Shown here piece after piece: positions 40,758 to 49,878 of a stretch of 64,000 nucleotides of DNA (positions are counted from its first letter, which is position 1; every line of letters starts with the position of its first letter). The stretch covers positions 337,511-401,510 of the forward strand of contig NZ_JAOTID010000002.1 of NCBI RefSeq assembly GCF_026163695.1. The letters run 5' to 3'. Under the pieces are notes generated by a model. That model had not been told where the DNA came from and ran no database searches. It saw nothing but the letters and a program-made list of their open reading frames with translations. Source of the stretch: Shumkonia mesophila (GTDB taxonomy: Bacteria > Pseudomonadota > Alphaproteobacteria > Rhodospirillales > Shumkoniaceae). Position numbers and translations under genes: made by a program.

Positions 40758-41797
40758 GCCGGTTCCACCGTCGGGGTCCATTGGACGTCCTCGATGCGCG
40801 GCGCCCCCAGCAGCAGCATGACCAGCCGGTCGAACCCGAGCGCCGCGCCCGAGGCTTCCGGCATCAGGGGCAGCGCGGCCAGGAAGTCCTCGTCGATGGG
40901 ATAGCGCTCGCCATAGAGGCGGGCCTTCTCCTCCATGTCGGCTTCGAAGCGGCGCCGCTGCTCGTCGGCGTCCCGCAACTCGCCGAAGGCGTTGGCGAGT
41001 TCCAGCCCGCAGGCAAACATCTCGAAGCGCTCGGCCACCTGGGGCTGACCGGGCTTGCGCCGGGCCAGCGCCGCTTCCGGCAGCGGATAGTCGCAAAGAA
41101 TCGTCACCCGGCCGTTGCCGATGGCGGGCTCGACCTTTTCCGCCATCACCCGGCTGAAGATGTCCGACCAGGTGTCGTCATCGGCGACGCGCACGCCGGC
41201 ATCCATGGCTGCCTTGGCCAGCGGCTCGCGGAGCGCCAGGCCGGCGGGGTCGAGCGTCGCCAGAAGGTCGATGCCGGCGTGGCGGGTGAAGGCGTCGGCC
41301 ACGGACAGCCGCTCCGGCGCCTCGAAGGGGTCGGCCACGCGGTTGCCATGGCGCAGCGTGGTCGCCCCCGCGGCCTCGGTGGCGACGCGCAGAATCGCGT
41401 CGCAATCGTCCATCAGCGCCGAGTAACTCTCCTCGGCGCGATACCATTCCAGCATCACGAATTCCCGGGCGTGGCGGACGCCCGATTCGCGGTTGCGAAA
41501 GACCCTGGCGAAGTCGAAGATTTTCCGCTCTCCGGCGGCCAGCAGCTTTTTCAAGGCAAATTCGGGGGACGTGTGGAGGTAAAGCGGCCGGGCCTGCCCG
41601 TCGGGGGTCAGGGCCTGCGTGGCGAAGGCATGGAGATGGGTCTCGTTGCCGGGCGAAACCTGCAGCGCGGCGGCCTCGACCTCAAGGAATCCTTCCCCCT
41701 CGAAATGGGCACGCAACGCCGATTTGACCCGGTTGCGGGCCAGCAGCCGGGCCCGCCGGTCCTGGTGGCGGGAGGGTATCCACCAGCGCTCAGTCAT
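40754..41797 (-). CDS. epmA: EF-P--(R)-beta-lysine ligase EpmA (PoxA/GenX/YjeA)
   Basis: A 347-residue truncated class II lysyl-tRNA synthetase paralogue with no anticodon-binding domain. Class II motif 2 appears as [22 protein letters not shown] and motif 3 as [19 protein letters not shown]. It activates (R)-beta-lysine and attaches it to Lys34 of EF-P. ATG 41797 gives the normal N-terminus ([22 protein letters not shown]); a longer frame to 41887 reaches into the promoter region. It shares a 119-nt divergent promoter region with efp. Confidence 0.95.
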   Translation of the reverse strand: MTERWWIPSRHQDRRARLLARNRVKSALRAHFEGEGFLEVEAAALQVSPGNETHLHAFATQALTPDGQARPLYLHTSPEFALKKLLAAGERKIFDFARVFRNRESGVRHAREFVMLEWYRAEESYSALMDDCDAILRVATEAAGATTLRHGNRVADPFEAPERLSVADAFTRHAGIDLLATLDPAGLALREPLAKAAMDAGVRVADDDTWSDIFSRVMAEKVEPAIGNGRVTILCDYPLPEAALARRKPGQPQVAERFEMFACGLELANAFGELRDADEQRRRFEADMEEKARLYGERYPIDEDFLAALPLMPEASGAALGFDRLVMLLLGAPRIEDVQWTPTVEPA

Positions 41798-41916
41798 GCC
41801 GACGCCGCCGCCGTTTGTGGGCCATGGCTTACGCTCCGATCTGGCTTTTTGCACAAAGATGGGTATGGTGCGCGGTAACAATAGCATCCCGGGCGCGCCA
41901 AGAGGATATTTTCGCC

Positions 41917-42486
41917 ATGGTCAAGGTTATCGCCAGCAACATCCGCAAGGGCCAGATCGTCGAGATCGACAGCCAGCTTTATACCGTGCTTTCCGCGGAA
42001 AGCTTTTTCCCGGGCAAGGGGACGCCGACGACGCAGATCGACATGCGCCGGATCTCCGACGGCGTCAAAACCACGCAACGCTACCGTACCACCGAGCAGG
42101 TCGAGCGCGCCCACGTCGAGGAGACGGAGCACAGCTATCTGTTCAAGGACGGCGACCATTACGTGTTCATGAACCCCGAGACCTACGAGCAGGTCACCGT
42201 TTCCGGTGACATCATCGGCGAACAGGCGGTCTATCTCCAGGAAGGCATGCCGTGCAACATCTCGGTGCACGAGGGCGTCGCCGTTTCCATCGAACTGCCG
42301 CAGAAGGTGACGCTGGAAGTGATGGAGACCGAGCCGACGGTGAAGGGCCAGACGGCTTCTTCTTCTTACAAGCCGGCCATGCTTTCCAATGGCGTCAGGA
42401 CCCTGGTTCCCAGCCATATCGTTCCCGGTACCCGCATTGTGGTGATGACCGCCGACGGCGCCTACGTCGAGCGGGCCAAGGATTAG
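41917..42486 (+). CDS. efp: Translation elongation factor P
   Basis: A 189-residue EF-P with its three beta-barrel domains. The modification loop SFFPGKGTP places Lys34 at its tip, matching the lysylation system encoded by the divergent epmA-epmB genes. EF-P relieves ribosome stalling at polyproline stretches; the nearby megasynthases contain many Pro-rich linkers (for example PPPPEP), so it may matter for their translation, but that is speculation. ATG 41917 is preceded by agagga; the longer frame from 41815 is promoter-region sequence. The gene converges on the HxlR regulator with a 34-nt gap. Confidence 0.97.
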   Translation: MVKVIASNIRKGQIVEIDSQLYTVLSAESFFPGKGTPTTQIDMRRISDGVKTTQRYRTTEQVERAHVEETEHSYLFKDGDHYVFMNPETYEQVTVSGDIIGEQAVYLQEGMPCNISVHEGVAVSIELPQKVTLEVMETEPTVKGQTASSSYKPAMLSNGVRTLVPSHIVPGTRIVVMTADGAYVERAKD

Positions 42487-42520
42487 GTCGGGAGGGCATT
42501 GCCAGAGGCGACGCCAGTCC

Positions 42521-43228
42521 TTACGAAGCGGGTGCCCGCGTCTCCTTGGCGAAGACGCTGAGACCCAACCACCGCTGCATGGATTGCGCGAGCGTCCTGT
42601 CGCCGATCATCTCGATCTGGCCGGCGTCGACCTCTTTCTGCACGGTCGAGAGGCCCATCCACACGGCTGTCATGCTCCTGAGCGAACTGCGCACGTAAAG
42701 ATCGATCTCGAAGCCGGGATTGCTCGAACAGAGATCGACCGTGTCGCCGTCGACGACAAGCCACCACGATCGCTTGCCGGACCTGACCTCGGGATAGAGG
42801 AAATTGATCGTGCATCGCCGCGCCGGCAGGGGCGTCGGGTCGAGATTGCGCCGCATGTCCCACATGAGCAGCGACGGGTCGAGATTCTTGAGCGAAAGCG
42901 ACGATTCGACCCAGCGCAGCCCCCAGTGGCCGAGCGACATCACGACCGGGCGCAGCCCCTCGCCCGCCTCGGTCAGCCGGTATTCGACAACGCCGCGCTG
43001 CGTCGTCGGCACGGATACGATTACGCCGGCATCCTCCAGCTCCTTGAGCCGTTTGGACAGCAGCGTGGGGGACATCAGCGGCACCCCGCGGCGAAGATCG
43101 TTGAACCGGCTGGAGCCGCTGAGCAGTTCGCGGACCACCAGCACCGTCCAGCGCGAACAGAGGATTTCCGCCGCCATCGCGATCGGGCAGAACTGGCCGT
43201 AGCTTCCCGGGTCATGGTGCCGGAGCAT
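42521..43228 (-). CDS. HxlR-family winged-helix regulator with C-terminal SCP2-like domain
   Basis: A 235-residue regulator. The HxlR winged helix occupies about residues 1-110, with a Cys near the start (GQFCPIAMAAEIL), FNDLRRGVPLMSPTLLSKRLKELEDAGV as the recognition helix and wing, and VEYRLTEAG after it. The remaining ~120 residues resemble an SCP2-type ligand-binding fold, an architecture known in this family. ATG 43228 has a strong gagggaggt site. It is divergent from an acyl-CoA dehydrogenase gene, with a TACAG-ACA-CTGTA palindrome in the gap, so it probably regulates itself and that gene in response to a small or lipid ligand. Confidence 0.9.
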   Translation of the reverse strand: MLRHHDPGSYGQFCPIAMAAEILCSRWTVLVVRELLSGSSRFNDLRRGVPLMSPTLLSKRLKELEDAGVIVSVPTTQRGVVEYRLTEAGEGLRPVVMSLGHWGLRWVESSLSLKNLDPSLLMWDMRRNLDPTPLPARRCTINFLYPEVRSGKRSWWLVVDGDTVDLCSSNPGFEIDLYVRSSLRSMTAVWMGLSTVQKEVDAGQIEMIGDRTLAQSMQRWLGLSVFAKETRAPAS

Positions 43229-43259
43229 GGGGACCTCCCTCAAGGGGGTCGACGGGCGG

Positions 43260-43272
43260 TACAGACACTGTA
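43260..43272. promoter_or_regulatory. Candidate HxlR operator TACAG-ACA-CTGTA
   Basis: A perfect 5-3-5 inverted repeat, 31 nt upstream of the HxlR start in the 208-nt divergent gap with the acyl-CoA dehydrogenase gene. HxlR proteins bind short palindromes in such positions. The arms are short, so chance occurrence is possible. Confidence 0.4.
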
Positions 43273-43436
43273 GCACCAGCGCAGATTGGCATTGCCGGGC
43301 GCGTTGACAAGGCAAGGGTTCGGTGGGTTCGGGGCCGCCAGCCGATACAGTTCCTGGACTGGAGGGGCGCGTTCCCCGGGTGCGATGATTCGGCCCGTTC
43401 GGATTAATCGCTCTTTCCAGCTACAGGGAGACTGCC

Positions 43437-44591
43437 ATGAGTGCCCCATCAGCCATGAAAATCATCGCTCCCCCCGCGCCGAATGCGGCCGATATCGCGC
43501 GCGAACTGGGTCCCGTTTTGGCCGCTCGTGCCAATGCGGAGGCAGACGAAGACAAGTATGTGGCGGAAAACGTCGCCCTTCTGAAAGACTCCGGTCTCGT
43601 CGAGGCCGGGGTGCCGTGTGAACTGGGGGGCGCCGGCGCCGAGATTGACGGGCTTGCCGCCATGCTGCGCACCCTGGCCTATCATTGCGGTTCGACCGCC
43701 CTCGTCTTCTCGATGCACACCCATCAGGTCGCCGTCCCGGCTTGGCGCTGGCGGCACCAGAAGGCTGCCGCCGTCGAGCCGCTTTTGAAGCGGATCGCTG
43801 CCGAGCGCATTCTGCTGCTGTCGAGCGGCGGATCGGACTGGATCGCGGGTTCCGGCAAGGCCGAGAAGGTGGAGGGCGGCTATCGCATCAACGCGCGGAA
43901 GGTCTTCACGTCGGGGGCGCCCACCGGCGACATCCTGATGACCGGGGCGATCCTGGAGGCCGATGAGGGGCCAACGGTCGTGCATTTCGGCGTCCCCATG
44001 AACTCGCCGCACGTCAAGATCCTCGACACCTGGCGCACGCTCGGCATGCGCGGCACCGGCTCGCACGACGTGCTGATCGAAGGCCACGTCGTGCCCGAGG
44101 CGGCCGTTGCCGCGCGGCGCAAGGCCGGCCAATGGCATCCGCTTTTCCAGATCATCTCCACGATGGCTTTCCCGCTGATCTATGCCGTCTATCTCGGCGT
44201 GGCCGAAAGCGCGCGGGACATTGCGATCGGTCTGGCAAAGAAAAAGACGCCCGGACGCCATTCCGTGGATCTGGCGGGGCGTATGGAGACCGATCTGACG
44301 GCGGCCCGGCTGGCCCATGAGTCGATGCTGGCGGCCGTTCGCCTCAACGCGCCTTCGGCCGACACCGTCAATCAGGTAATGATCGGCCGCCAACTCGTGG
44401 CCAGGCACGCCATCTCGGCCGTCGAGTACGCCATGGAGCTGGCGGGAGGCGCGGGATTTTACCGCTCCGCCGGTCTCGAGCGGCGGTTCCGCGACGTCCA
44501 GGCCGCCCGCTATCATCCGCTGCAATCGGGTCCGCAGGCCGAGTACGCCGGGGCCATGGCGCTGGGATTGCCGGTGGATCGGATCTTCTGA
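43437..44591 (+). CDS. Acyl-CoA dehydrogenase family flavoprotein
   Basis: A 384-residue acyl-CoA dehydrogenase-fold protein: N-terminal helical domain, central beta domain with LLLSSGGSDWIAGSGKAE, and C-terminal helical bundle containing YAMELAGGAGFYRSAGLERRFRDVQAARYHPLQSG. It is predicted to use FAD to oxidise an acyl-thioester or a related substrate. The usual catalytic Glu position is not evident to me by eye, so a nitroalkane-oxidase-like or monooxygenase-type relative is possible. agggag lies before the ATG. It is divergent from the HxlR regulator and converges on the REC-LuxR gene with a 16-nt gap. Confidence 0.87.
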   Translation: MSAPSAMKIIAPPAPNAADIARELGPVLAARANAEADEDKYVAENVALLKDSGLVEAGVPCELGGAGAEIDGLAAMLRTLAYHCGSTALVFSMHTHQVAVPAWRWRHQKAAAVEPLLKRIAAERILLLSSGGSDWIAGSGKAEKVEGGYRINARKVFTSGAPTGDILMTGAILEADEGPTVVHFGVPMNSPHVKILDTWRTLGMRGTGSHDVLIEGHVVPEAAVAARRKAGQWHPLFQIISTMAFPLIYAVYLGVAESARDIAIGLAKKKTPGRHSVDLAGRMETDLTAARLAHESMLAAVRLNAPSADTVNQVMIGRQLVARHAISAVEYAMELAGGAGFYRSAGLERRFRDVQAARYHPLQSGPQAEYAGAMALGLPVDRIF

Positions 44592-44607
44592 AGGCCGGCT
44601 GCCTTCC

Positions 44608-45654
44608 CTATCCCGCCGCCCCCGGTGCGCGGGGTTCGGTTTGGGGGATGAGGGCCGGCGAGGCCAGGATCAGGCGGACGAGGTCGGCCTGGCGCCGGGT
44701 GTTGGTCTTGGCGAAAATCCGTTTCAGGTAGGTCCGGGCCGACTCCTGGGTGATGTGCAGGGCCTCGGCGGCATCACCGAGGTCCCTGCCGCTGGCCAGC
44801 ACGCAGGCCAGGCGGCTTTCGGCGCCGGTCAGCCCGTACAGCCGGCCGATGACTTCGGCGTCCAGGGCCGGCGGCCGGTCGGGGTCGGCGACGAACAGGG
44901 CCACCGAGGCCTGCCCTTCGGCGTCCGGCTCCGGGCCCAGCGGCGTCGCGATCACCAGCAGGGGATGGCGCATCGACGGCCGCGACAGAGAAACCGCCGT
45001 GACCGCGTCGTCCGCGCGCTCGCGCGCCGCCTGATGGCGGATGGTTTCGAGCAGGGCCTGCGTTTCATCCGGCGTGGCGCCCCGGCACACCAGATTGGCA
45101 TCGACGGTCAAACCGTCCTTTTCCGCCACCAGCGCGCTGCCGGCCTGGTTCATGTGCAGCACGTGCCCGCTGCCGTCGACGACGATGACCGCCGTCGCGA
45201 TATGGTCCAGCGCGAGAAGTCCGACGTCGGAGGCCCGGCGGCTCCCGCTTTCCGTTTCGGTGGTTTCGGCCAATCGTGCCGCCGCCAGGGTTTCCTCGAT
45301 GCCGCTCATCAGCCGGCCGACCGGGCACGGCTTGGTATAGAAACGGAAGACGCGGGTCGTATTGATGACGTCGGCGGCCAGTTGAAGGTCGGCGGTTCCG
45401 GTCAGGACCACGCAGCGGGTGGCGGGCGATCGCTGGTTGAGGGAGCGAACCAGTTCAAGACCGTTCATCCCCGGCATGCTCATGTCGGTGACGACGACGG
45501 CAAACGGACGCTCGGCGGCCGCCTTCAGCGCCGCCTCCGCCGACTCGACGAACGCCATGTCCCAGACGCCGCGCTTCGCGTGGAAGGCGCGGACGAGCGA
45601 CGACAGCAGATGGGTGTCGTCGTCGACGAACATCACCCGCGGCATCGCCGTCAT
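44608..45654 (-). CDS. Response regulator REC - PAS-like - LuxR HTH
   Basis: A 348-residue regulator. The receiver (1-125) has the acidic pair VDDD, phospho-acceptor Asp in VVTDMSMPGMNG, Thr in LTG and Lys in YTKPC. A PAS-like middle (LLALDHIATAVIVVDGSGHVLHMNQAGSALV, ~145-265) follows, then a LuxR/NarL helix-turn-helix (LTGAESRLACVLASGRDLGDAAEALHITQESARTYLKRIFAKTNTRRQADLV). It is the only DNA-binding regulator beside the sensory operon that starts divergently at 45840, whose own receivers lack DNA-binding domains. That makes it a plausible output partner of that operon's kinase. This is inferred from position only. Confidence 0.92.
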   Translation of the reverse strand: MTAMPRVMFVDDDTHLLSSLVRAFHAKRGVWDMAFVESAEAALKAAAERPFAVVVTDMSMPGMNGLELVRSLNQRSPATRCVVLTGTADLQLAADVINTTRVFRFYTKPCPVGRLMSGIEETLAAARLAETTETESGSRRASDVGLLALDHIATAVIVVDGSGHVLHMNQAGSALVAEKDGLTVDANLVCRGATPDETQALLETIRHQAARERADDAVTAVSLSRPSMRHPLLVIATPLGPEPDAEGQASVALFVADPDRPPALDAEVIGRLYGLTGAESRLACVLASGRDLGDAAEALHITQESARTYLKRIFAKTNTRRQADLVRLILASPALIPQTEPRAPGAAG

Positions 45655-45839
45655 GGCCGGCCTCCCGGACCATCGTGCCGATTTCCGGCCGTCATTGCGG
45701 GGTTCCCTTCGACGTCATGGCGGCGGCCATTATCGTATGAAGTCGCCAAGGGGTGAAGCCGCATGTCCTCAAATGGGGATATCGGGGCTCGCCGCATCGG
45801 AGTACCCGTGGTGAAGGTCCACCGGATCGGATAGGTGCG

Positions 45840-46715
45840 ATGTTTCGCAGGACGACCTTCGTCGGAGTGTTGTGCGCGGCCATGCTCGGCGCGTTGGCTG
45901 GCGCGCAGGCCGACGACCTGCGGGAGATCAAGGCGCGCGGAGCGATCCGGCACCTGGGCGTTCCCTACGCCAACTTCGTGACCGGAGCGGGAGACGGCTT
46001 TTCGGTCGACATCGTGAAGATGTTCGCCCAACACCTGGGCGTCCGCTACGCGTACGTCGAGACCGACTGGGACACGGTCATCCCCGATCTGATCGGCCGC
46101 AAGGTCAAGGCGTCGGGCGGCACGGTCGAGCTCGGCGAGGTCGTGCCGGTGCGCGGCGACCTGATCGCCAACGGACTGACGATCATTCCGTGGCGGCAAA
46201 AGGTTGTCCGCTTCTCGACCCCGGACTTCCCGACCCAGATCTGGTTTGTCGTGCGATCCGACTCGCCCATCCGGCCCATCGAGCCCAGCGGCGACCTCAG
46301 GAAGGATATCGCGGCGGTCCGCACCCTCCTTCGCGGCCACAGCATTCTCGGCAAGGTGAACACCTGTCTCGATCCGACGCTTTACGACATCGTGTCCACG
46401 GGCGCGCGCAGTGTCCTTTTCGCGGGCTCGCTCAACGACATGGCGGGAGCGGTGATCAAGGGCGAAACCGAGGCGACGCTGCTCGACGTTCCCGACGCGC
46501 TGGTCGCCCTCAAGAAGTGGCCCGGCATGATCAAGGTCGTGGGGCCGTTGTCGCCGGCGCAGGAGATGGGGGTGGGATTCCGTCCGGACTCGCCGCAGCT
46601 GCACCGGGAGTTCGAGAAATTTCTGCACCAGATCAAGCGGAACGGGACATACCGCGGGATCGTCGAAAAATACTATCCCCTCGCCCTTTCCTACTTTCCG
46701 GAATTTTTCAAGTAG
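45840..46715 (+). CDS. Periplasmic solute-binding protein (family 3) of the sensory operon
   Basis: A 291-residue exported binding protein. The N-terminal signal peptide (MFRRTTFVGVLCAAMLGALAG, cleavage predicted after AQA near residue 24) is followed by a family-3 fold (IKARGAIRHLGVPY, FSVDIVKMFAQHLG, and the C-terminal YRGIVEKYYPL). No permease or ATPase follows; instead a membrane histidine kinase starts 9 nt after its stop. It therefore probably presents a ligand, perhaps an amino acid or other small polar molecule, to the kinase's periplasmic domain rather than to a transporter. ATG 45840 is chosen for the signal peptide; the longer frame from 45753 would hide it. Confidence 0.9.
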   Translation: MFRRTTFVGVLCAAMLGALAGAQADDLREIKARGAIRHLGVPYANFVTGAGDGFSVDIVKMFAQHLGVRYAYVETDWDTVIPDLIGRKVKASGGTVELGEVVPVRGDLIANGLTIIPWRQKVVRFSTPDFPTQIWFVVRSDSPIRPIEPSGDLRKDIAAVRTLLRGHSILGKVNTCLDPTLYDIVSTGARSVLFAGSLNDMAGAVIKGETEATLLDVPDALVALKKWPGMIKVVGPLSPAQEMGVGFRPDSPQLHREFEKFLHQIKRNGTYRGIVEKYYPLALSYFPEFFK

Positions 46716-46724
46716 ATCGATGTC

Positions 46725-48623
46725 ATGAAAGCATTGTCTGGACACCTTTGGGCATGGATGCGCGGCCGTAATACGTCGGCCGACAAATATTTGTTGGCGG
46801 TTCTGGGCGTCATTCTTTTCCTGTTCGTCATTGTTCTTCTCGTTCTTCACCACAAGACCCAGAATGACCTGCGTGCGGCCCACAAGACGGAATTCGTCGA
46901 GGAAGTGAAGCGCCGGGCCGATGGGCTCGGCTTCTTTTTCACCGACCGTCGCAACGATCTCGACGATCTTGCCGTTTCCCCCTCGCTCGAAGCGTACTTC
47001 CTCAACAAGGATCTGGGGGTGTCCCTGCAGTACGGTCTTCGCGCCAATCTGGAGGAGGTCGCCGGGACCATGCGGCGGCTGGTCAACACCCGCCGGTTCG
47101 GCAGCAGGGCCGACGCCGTCTACGAACGGATGGTCATGGTCGACGCCGCCGGCACCGCGCTTATCGACGTGACATCGATGGGGGGAAACACTTCCGGTAT
47201 CCACGAGCTTCAGGGCGCGAATCTGTCGCGATTCCTGGCAAAGGACGAGACCGACGCCGTGGTGCGGTTCGACGGGTGCCCATCCGCTCCGGTCGTCGTG
47301 GTGCTCCGGCCGCTCTTCCACAAGGGCCGCTTCGTCGGCCAGGTGTTGGCTTGGCTGCGGTGGGAGTCGATCCAGGAACATCAGCTTTCCGTCCGGCGCA
47401 GGCAGGCTGCCGTCGCCATCGCCGACAACGAAGGATGCGCGTTTTATGATGCGCCGAGGGAGGAACTGCGCTCTTCCCTGGCGTGGCGTATCGCCGGAAC
47501 GGTAGATGGCGGCGCCGTGACGACCGAAGGCGCGTCCGGAGACAGGACGGTTGCCGTGGCCGTTCCGGTGGCGACGACGCCCTTCAGGTTCGTCGCCTCC
47601 ATTCTCGAGGCCACTCTTTTGACCGGCAACACCAGCGTTTGGCTGGTCGGCGGGCTCTATGGGCTGACGTTTCTTCTTCTCGTCAGCGGCGCCGTGATCT
47701 GGCGCAACGGCCTGCGCCGCGACCGCCTCGAAAGCGAGCTGCGCGACGCGCAGAAACTGGAGGCGGTGGGACAACTGGCCGGCGGCATCGCCCACGAAAT
47801 CAACACGCCGTCCCAATATATCAGCAACAATTTGACCTTTCTGGCCGACGCCCACGCAACGCTGTTTGCCTTGGTGCGGGGGTGCCTGGCGCTGATCGAC
47901 GATCTCAAGGATCGCGAGGAGTTTGCCGACCGCATGCGCGAGATCGACAATCTGCGCCGGGGCGCCGATCTCGACTTCCTGGCCGAAGAAATTCCCTCGG
48001 CGACCGAGCAGTCGATTTTCGGCATCAAGCAGATTTCGCGCATCGTCCTTGCCATGAAGGAGTTCTCGCATCCCGGAGTCCAAGGGAAGGCGCCGACCGA
48101 CCTGAACCGGGCGATCGAGAACACCATCACCATTTCGCGCAACGAGTGGAAGCACGTCGCCAAGGTGGAGACGGCCTTCGACCCCGCGTTGCCGGCGGTG
48201 ATCTGCCTGCCGGGCGAAATCACACAGGTTCTGCTGAACCTGCTGGTCAACGCCGCCCATGCCGTCCGCGCGGCGGGCCACGATGCCAACGACGGGCGCA
48301 TCCGCATCGCCACCGCCCTCGAAGGGGAAACCGCGGTGATCCGGGTGGAGGACAACGGCACGGGCATTCCCGAGGCCATCCGCGGCAAGGTCTTCAACCC
48401 CTTCTTCACCACCAAGGAGGTCGGCAAGGGAACCGGCCAGGGCCTGACGATCGCCCGCGACATCGTTGTCAACAAGCACGGCGGCGCCATCCGCTTCGAG
48501 ACGCGGACCGGCAAGGGGACAACCTTCGTCGTCCATCTTCCCGTCCGTGGCGTCGCCAAGGGCAACGCCAACGCCAAAGGGAAAGCGCCGATAGGCGGCG
48601 CGCCGACACGTGAGTCGATCTGA
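46725..48623 (+). CDS. Membrane sensor histidine kinase
   Basis: A 632-residue kinase. TM1 is at ~21-42, a ~260-residue extracytoplasmic sensor follows, and TM2 is at ~302-325 (VWLVGGLYGLTFLLLVSGAVIW). The dimerisation helix carries the phospho-His357 in GIAHEINTPSQYI. The ATPase domain has NLLVNAAHAV (N box), VEDNGTGIP (G1) and FFTTKEVGKGTGQGLTIA (F and G2). It belongs to the family of kinases with a long insert between the H box and the ATPase domain. Its gene lies 9 nt after the binding-protein gene and is followed by two regulators with non-DNA outputs. Confidence 0.95.
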   Translation: MKALSGHLWAWMRGRNTSADKYLLAVLGVILFLFVIVLLVLHHKTQNDLRAAHKTEFVEEVKRRADGLGFFFTDRRNDLDDLAVSPSLEAYFLNKDLGVSLQYGLRANLEEVAGTMRRLVNTRRFGSRADAVYERMVMVDAAGTALIDVTSMGGNTSGIHELQGANLSRFLAKDETDAVVRFDGCPSAPVVVVLRPLFHKGRFVGQVLAWLRWESIQEHQLSVRRRQAAVAIADNEGCAFYDAPREELRSSLAWRIAGTVDGGAVTTEGASGDRTVAVAVPVATTPFRFVASILEATLLTGNTSVWLVGGLYGLTFLLLVSGAVIWRNGLRRDRLESELRDAQKLEAVGQLAGGIAHEINTPSQYISNNLTFLADAHATLFALVRGCLALIDDLKDREEFADRMREIDNLRRGADLDFLAEEIPSATEQSIFGIKQISRIVLAMKEFSHPGVQGKAPTDLNRAIENTITISRNEWKHVAKVETAFDPALPAVICLPGEITQVLLNLLVNAAHAVRAAGHDANDGRIRIATALEGETAVIRVEDNGTGIPEAIRGKVFNPFFTTKEVGKGTGQGLTIARDIVVNKHGGAIRFETRTGKGTTFVVHLPVRGVAKGNANAKGKAPIGGAPTRESI

Positions 48624-48639
48624 CATGGGGGACCAGCCC

Positions 48640-49878
48640 ATGACATCAACCGTCCTGTTTGTCGATGACGACGAAAACGTCCTCAGGGGGTTGCGGCGCA
48701 TGCTTCATCCGATGCGCGAGGCCTGGCAGATGGTTTTCGTCGACAGCGCGGAGAAGGCCTTGGCGGCGATGGCCGAGCAGCCGTTCGACGTCGTCGTGTC
48801 CGACCTCAGGATGCCGGGAATGGACGGCGCCGAACTGCTGACGATCGTCAGCAAGACCTACCGGTCCAGCGTTCGCATCATCCTGTCGGGCTATGCCGAG
48901 GAGGAGGCGATCCTGCGCACCGCCGGGCCGGCCCATCGCTATCTCTCGAAACCGTGCGGCTTCGACTGCCTGGTCGAAGCCGTCTCCAGCGCCGTCGCCT
49001 TGCGGCGCTTTCTCGACGACGAGGGGCTCCGTCAGTTGGTGTCGAGCCTGCATTCCCTGCCCAGCCCACCCGACGTCTTTCTGGCCCTGCTCGAGGAACT
49101 TCGCTCGAAGAACGCGTCGTCCACTTCCGTCGCCCATATCCTGTCGCGCGACGTCGCCATGACCGCCGAAACCCTGAAGCTTACAAACTCGGCGTTCTTC
49201 GGTCTTCCCACCCGCATCACCGATCTCAAGGACGCCGTGCGGCTTCTCGGCCTGGATACCATCAAGGCCCTGACCCTGATGGCCGGCATCTACTCCAGCT
49301 ATTCGGGAGACACGGCTACGGCGGCCATCATCCGGCGCCTCGGCAACCGAAGCCTGGGCGTCGGCATGGCCGCCCGGACCATCGCCGAACTGGAACACCT
49401 GGATCAGGCCGCCATCCAGGAAGCCATGTGCGCCGGGGTGCTTGCCCATGTCGGCGTCCTCGTCCTCGTCGCCAATTTCCCGCTTCGTTTCCGTCGGGCC
49501 GTGAACCAGGTGGAAAACGGCGTGCAGCCGATTTACGAGGCGGAACGCCAGGTGTTCGGCGCCAGTCATACGGAACTCAGCGCCTATCTCCTCGGCCTGT
49601 GGGGATTCGTCGACTCGGTGGTCGAGGCGGTGGCCCATCACCATGAGCCGCACCGCTACAAGGGCCAGAGCAAGCTTGTGGGGATCCTCCATTGCGCCCA
49701 GGCCCTCGCCAAGACCTGCGGCGCGGCGATGGCCAGGGGAGAGTCCGAGGAACTCGACGACATCGCGCTGCGTTCGGGGCTGGACATGGACTTCCTGATG
49801 GCCTCCGACCTGATCGACCGTCTTCCCGATTGGCGCAATGCCGTCGACGAGGTCTTGCGCAGAGGGGGTGTCGAATGA
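48640..49878 (+). CDS. Response regulator REC - HDOD
   Basis: 412 residues. The receiver has FVDDDENV, the phospho-acceptor in VVSDLRMPGMDG, Ser in ILSGYA and Lys in YLSKPCG. The C-terminal HDOD domain (from ~135: LPSPPDVFLALLEELRS, SRDVAMTAETLKLTNSAFFGLPTRITDLKDAVRLLGLDTIKAL, then VAHHHEPHRYK) is a non-catalytic HD-fold protein-interaction module common in signalling. ATG 48640 is preferred (ggggga 6-9 nt upstream); ATG 48625 and GTG 48610 are also possible and would overlap or abut the kinase stop. Its stop overlaps the next regulator's start (ATGA). Confidence 0.9.
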   Translation: MTSTVLFVDDDENVLRGLRRMLHPMREAWQMVFVDSAEKALAAMAEQPFDVVVSDLRMPGMDGAELLTIVSKTYRSSVRIILSGYAEEEAILRTAGPAHRYLSKPCGFDCLVEAVSSAVALRRFLDDEGLRQLVSSLHSLPSPPDVFLALLEELRSKNASSTSVAHILSRDVAMTAETLKLTNSAFFGLPTRITDLKDAVRLLGLDTIKALTLMAGIYSSYSGDTATAAIIRRLGNRSLGVGMAARTIAELEHLDQAAIQEAMCAGVLAHVGVLVLVANFPLRFRRAVNQVENGVQPIYEAERQVFGASHTELSAYLLGLWGFVDSVVEAVAHHHEPHRYKGQSKLVGILHCAQALAKTCGAAMARGESEELDDIALRSGLDMDFLMASDLIDRLPDWRNAVDEVLRRGGVE

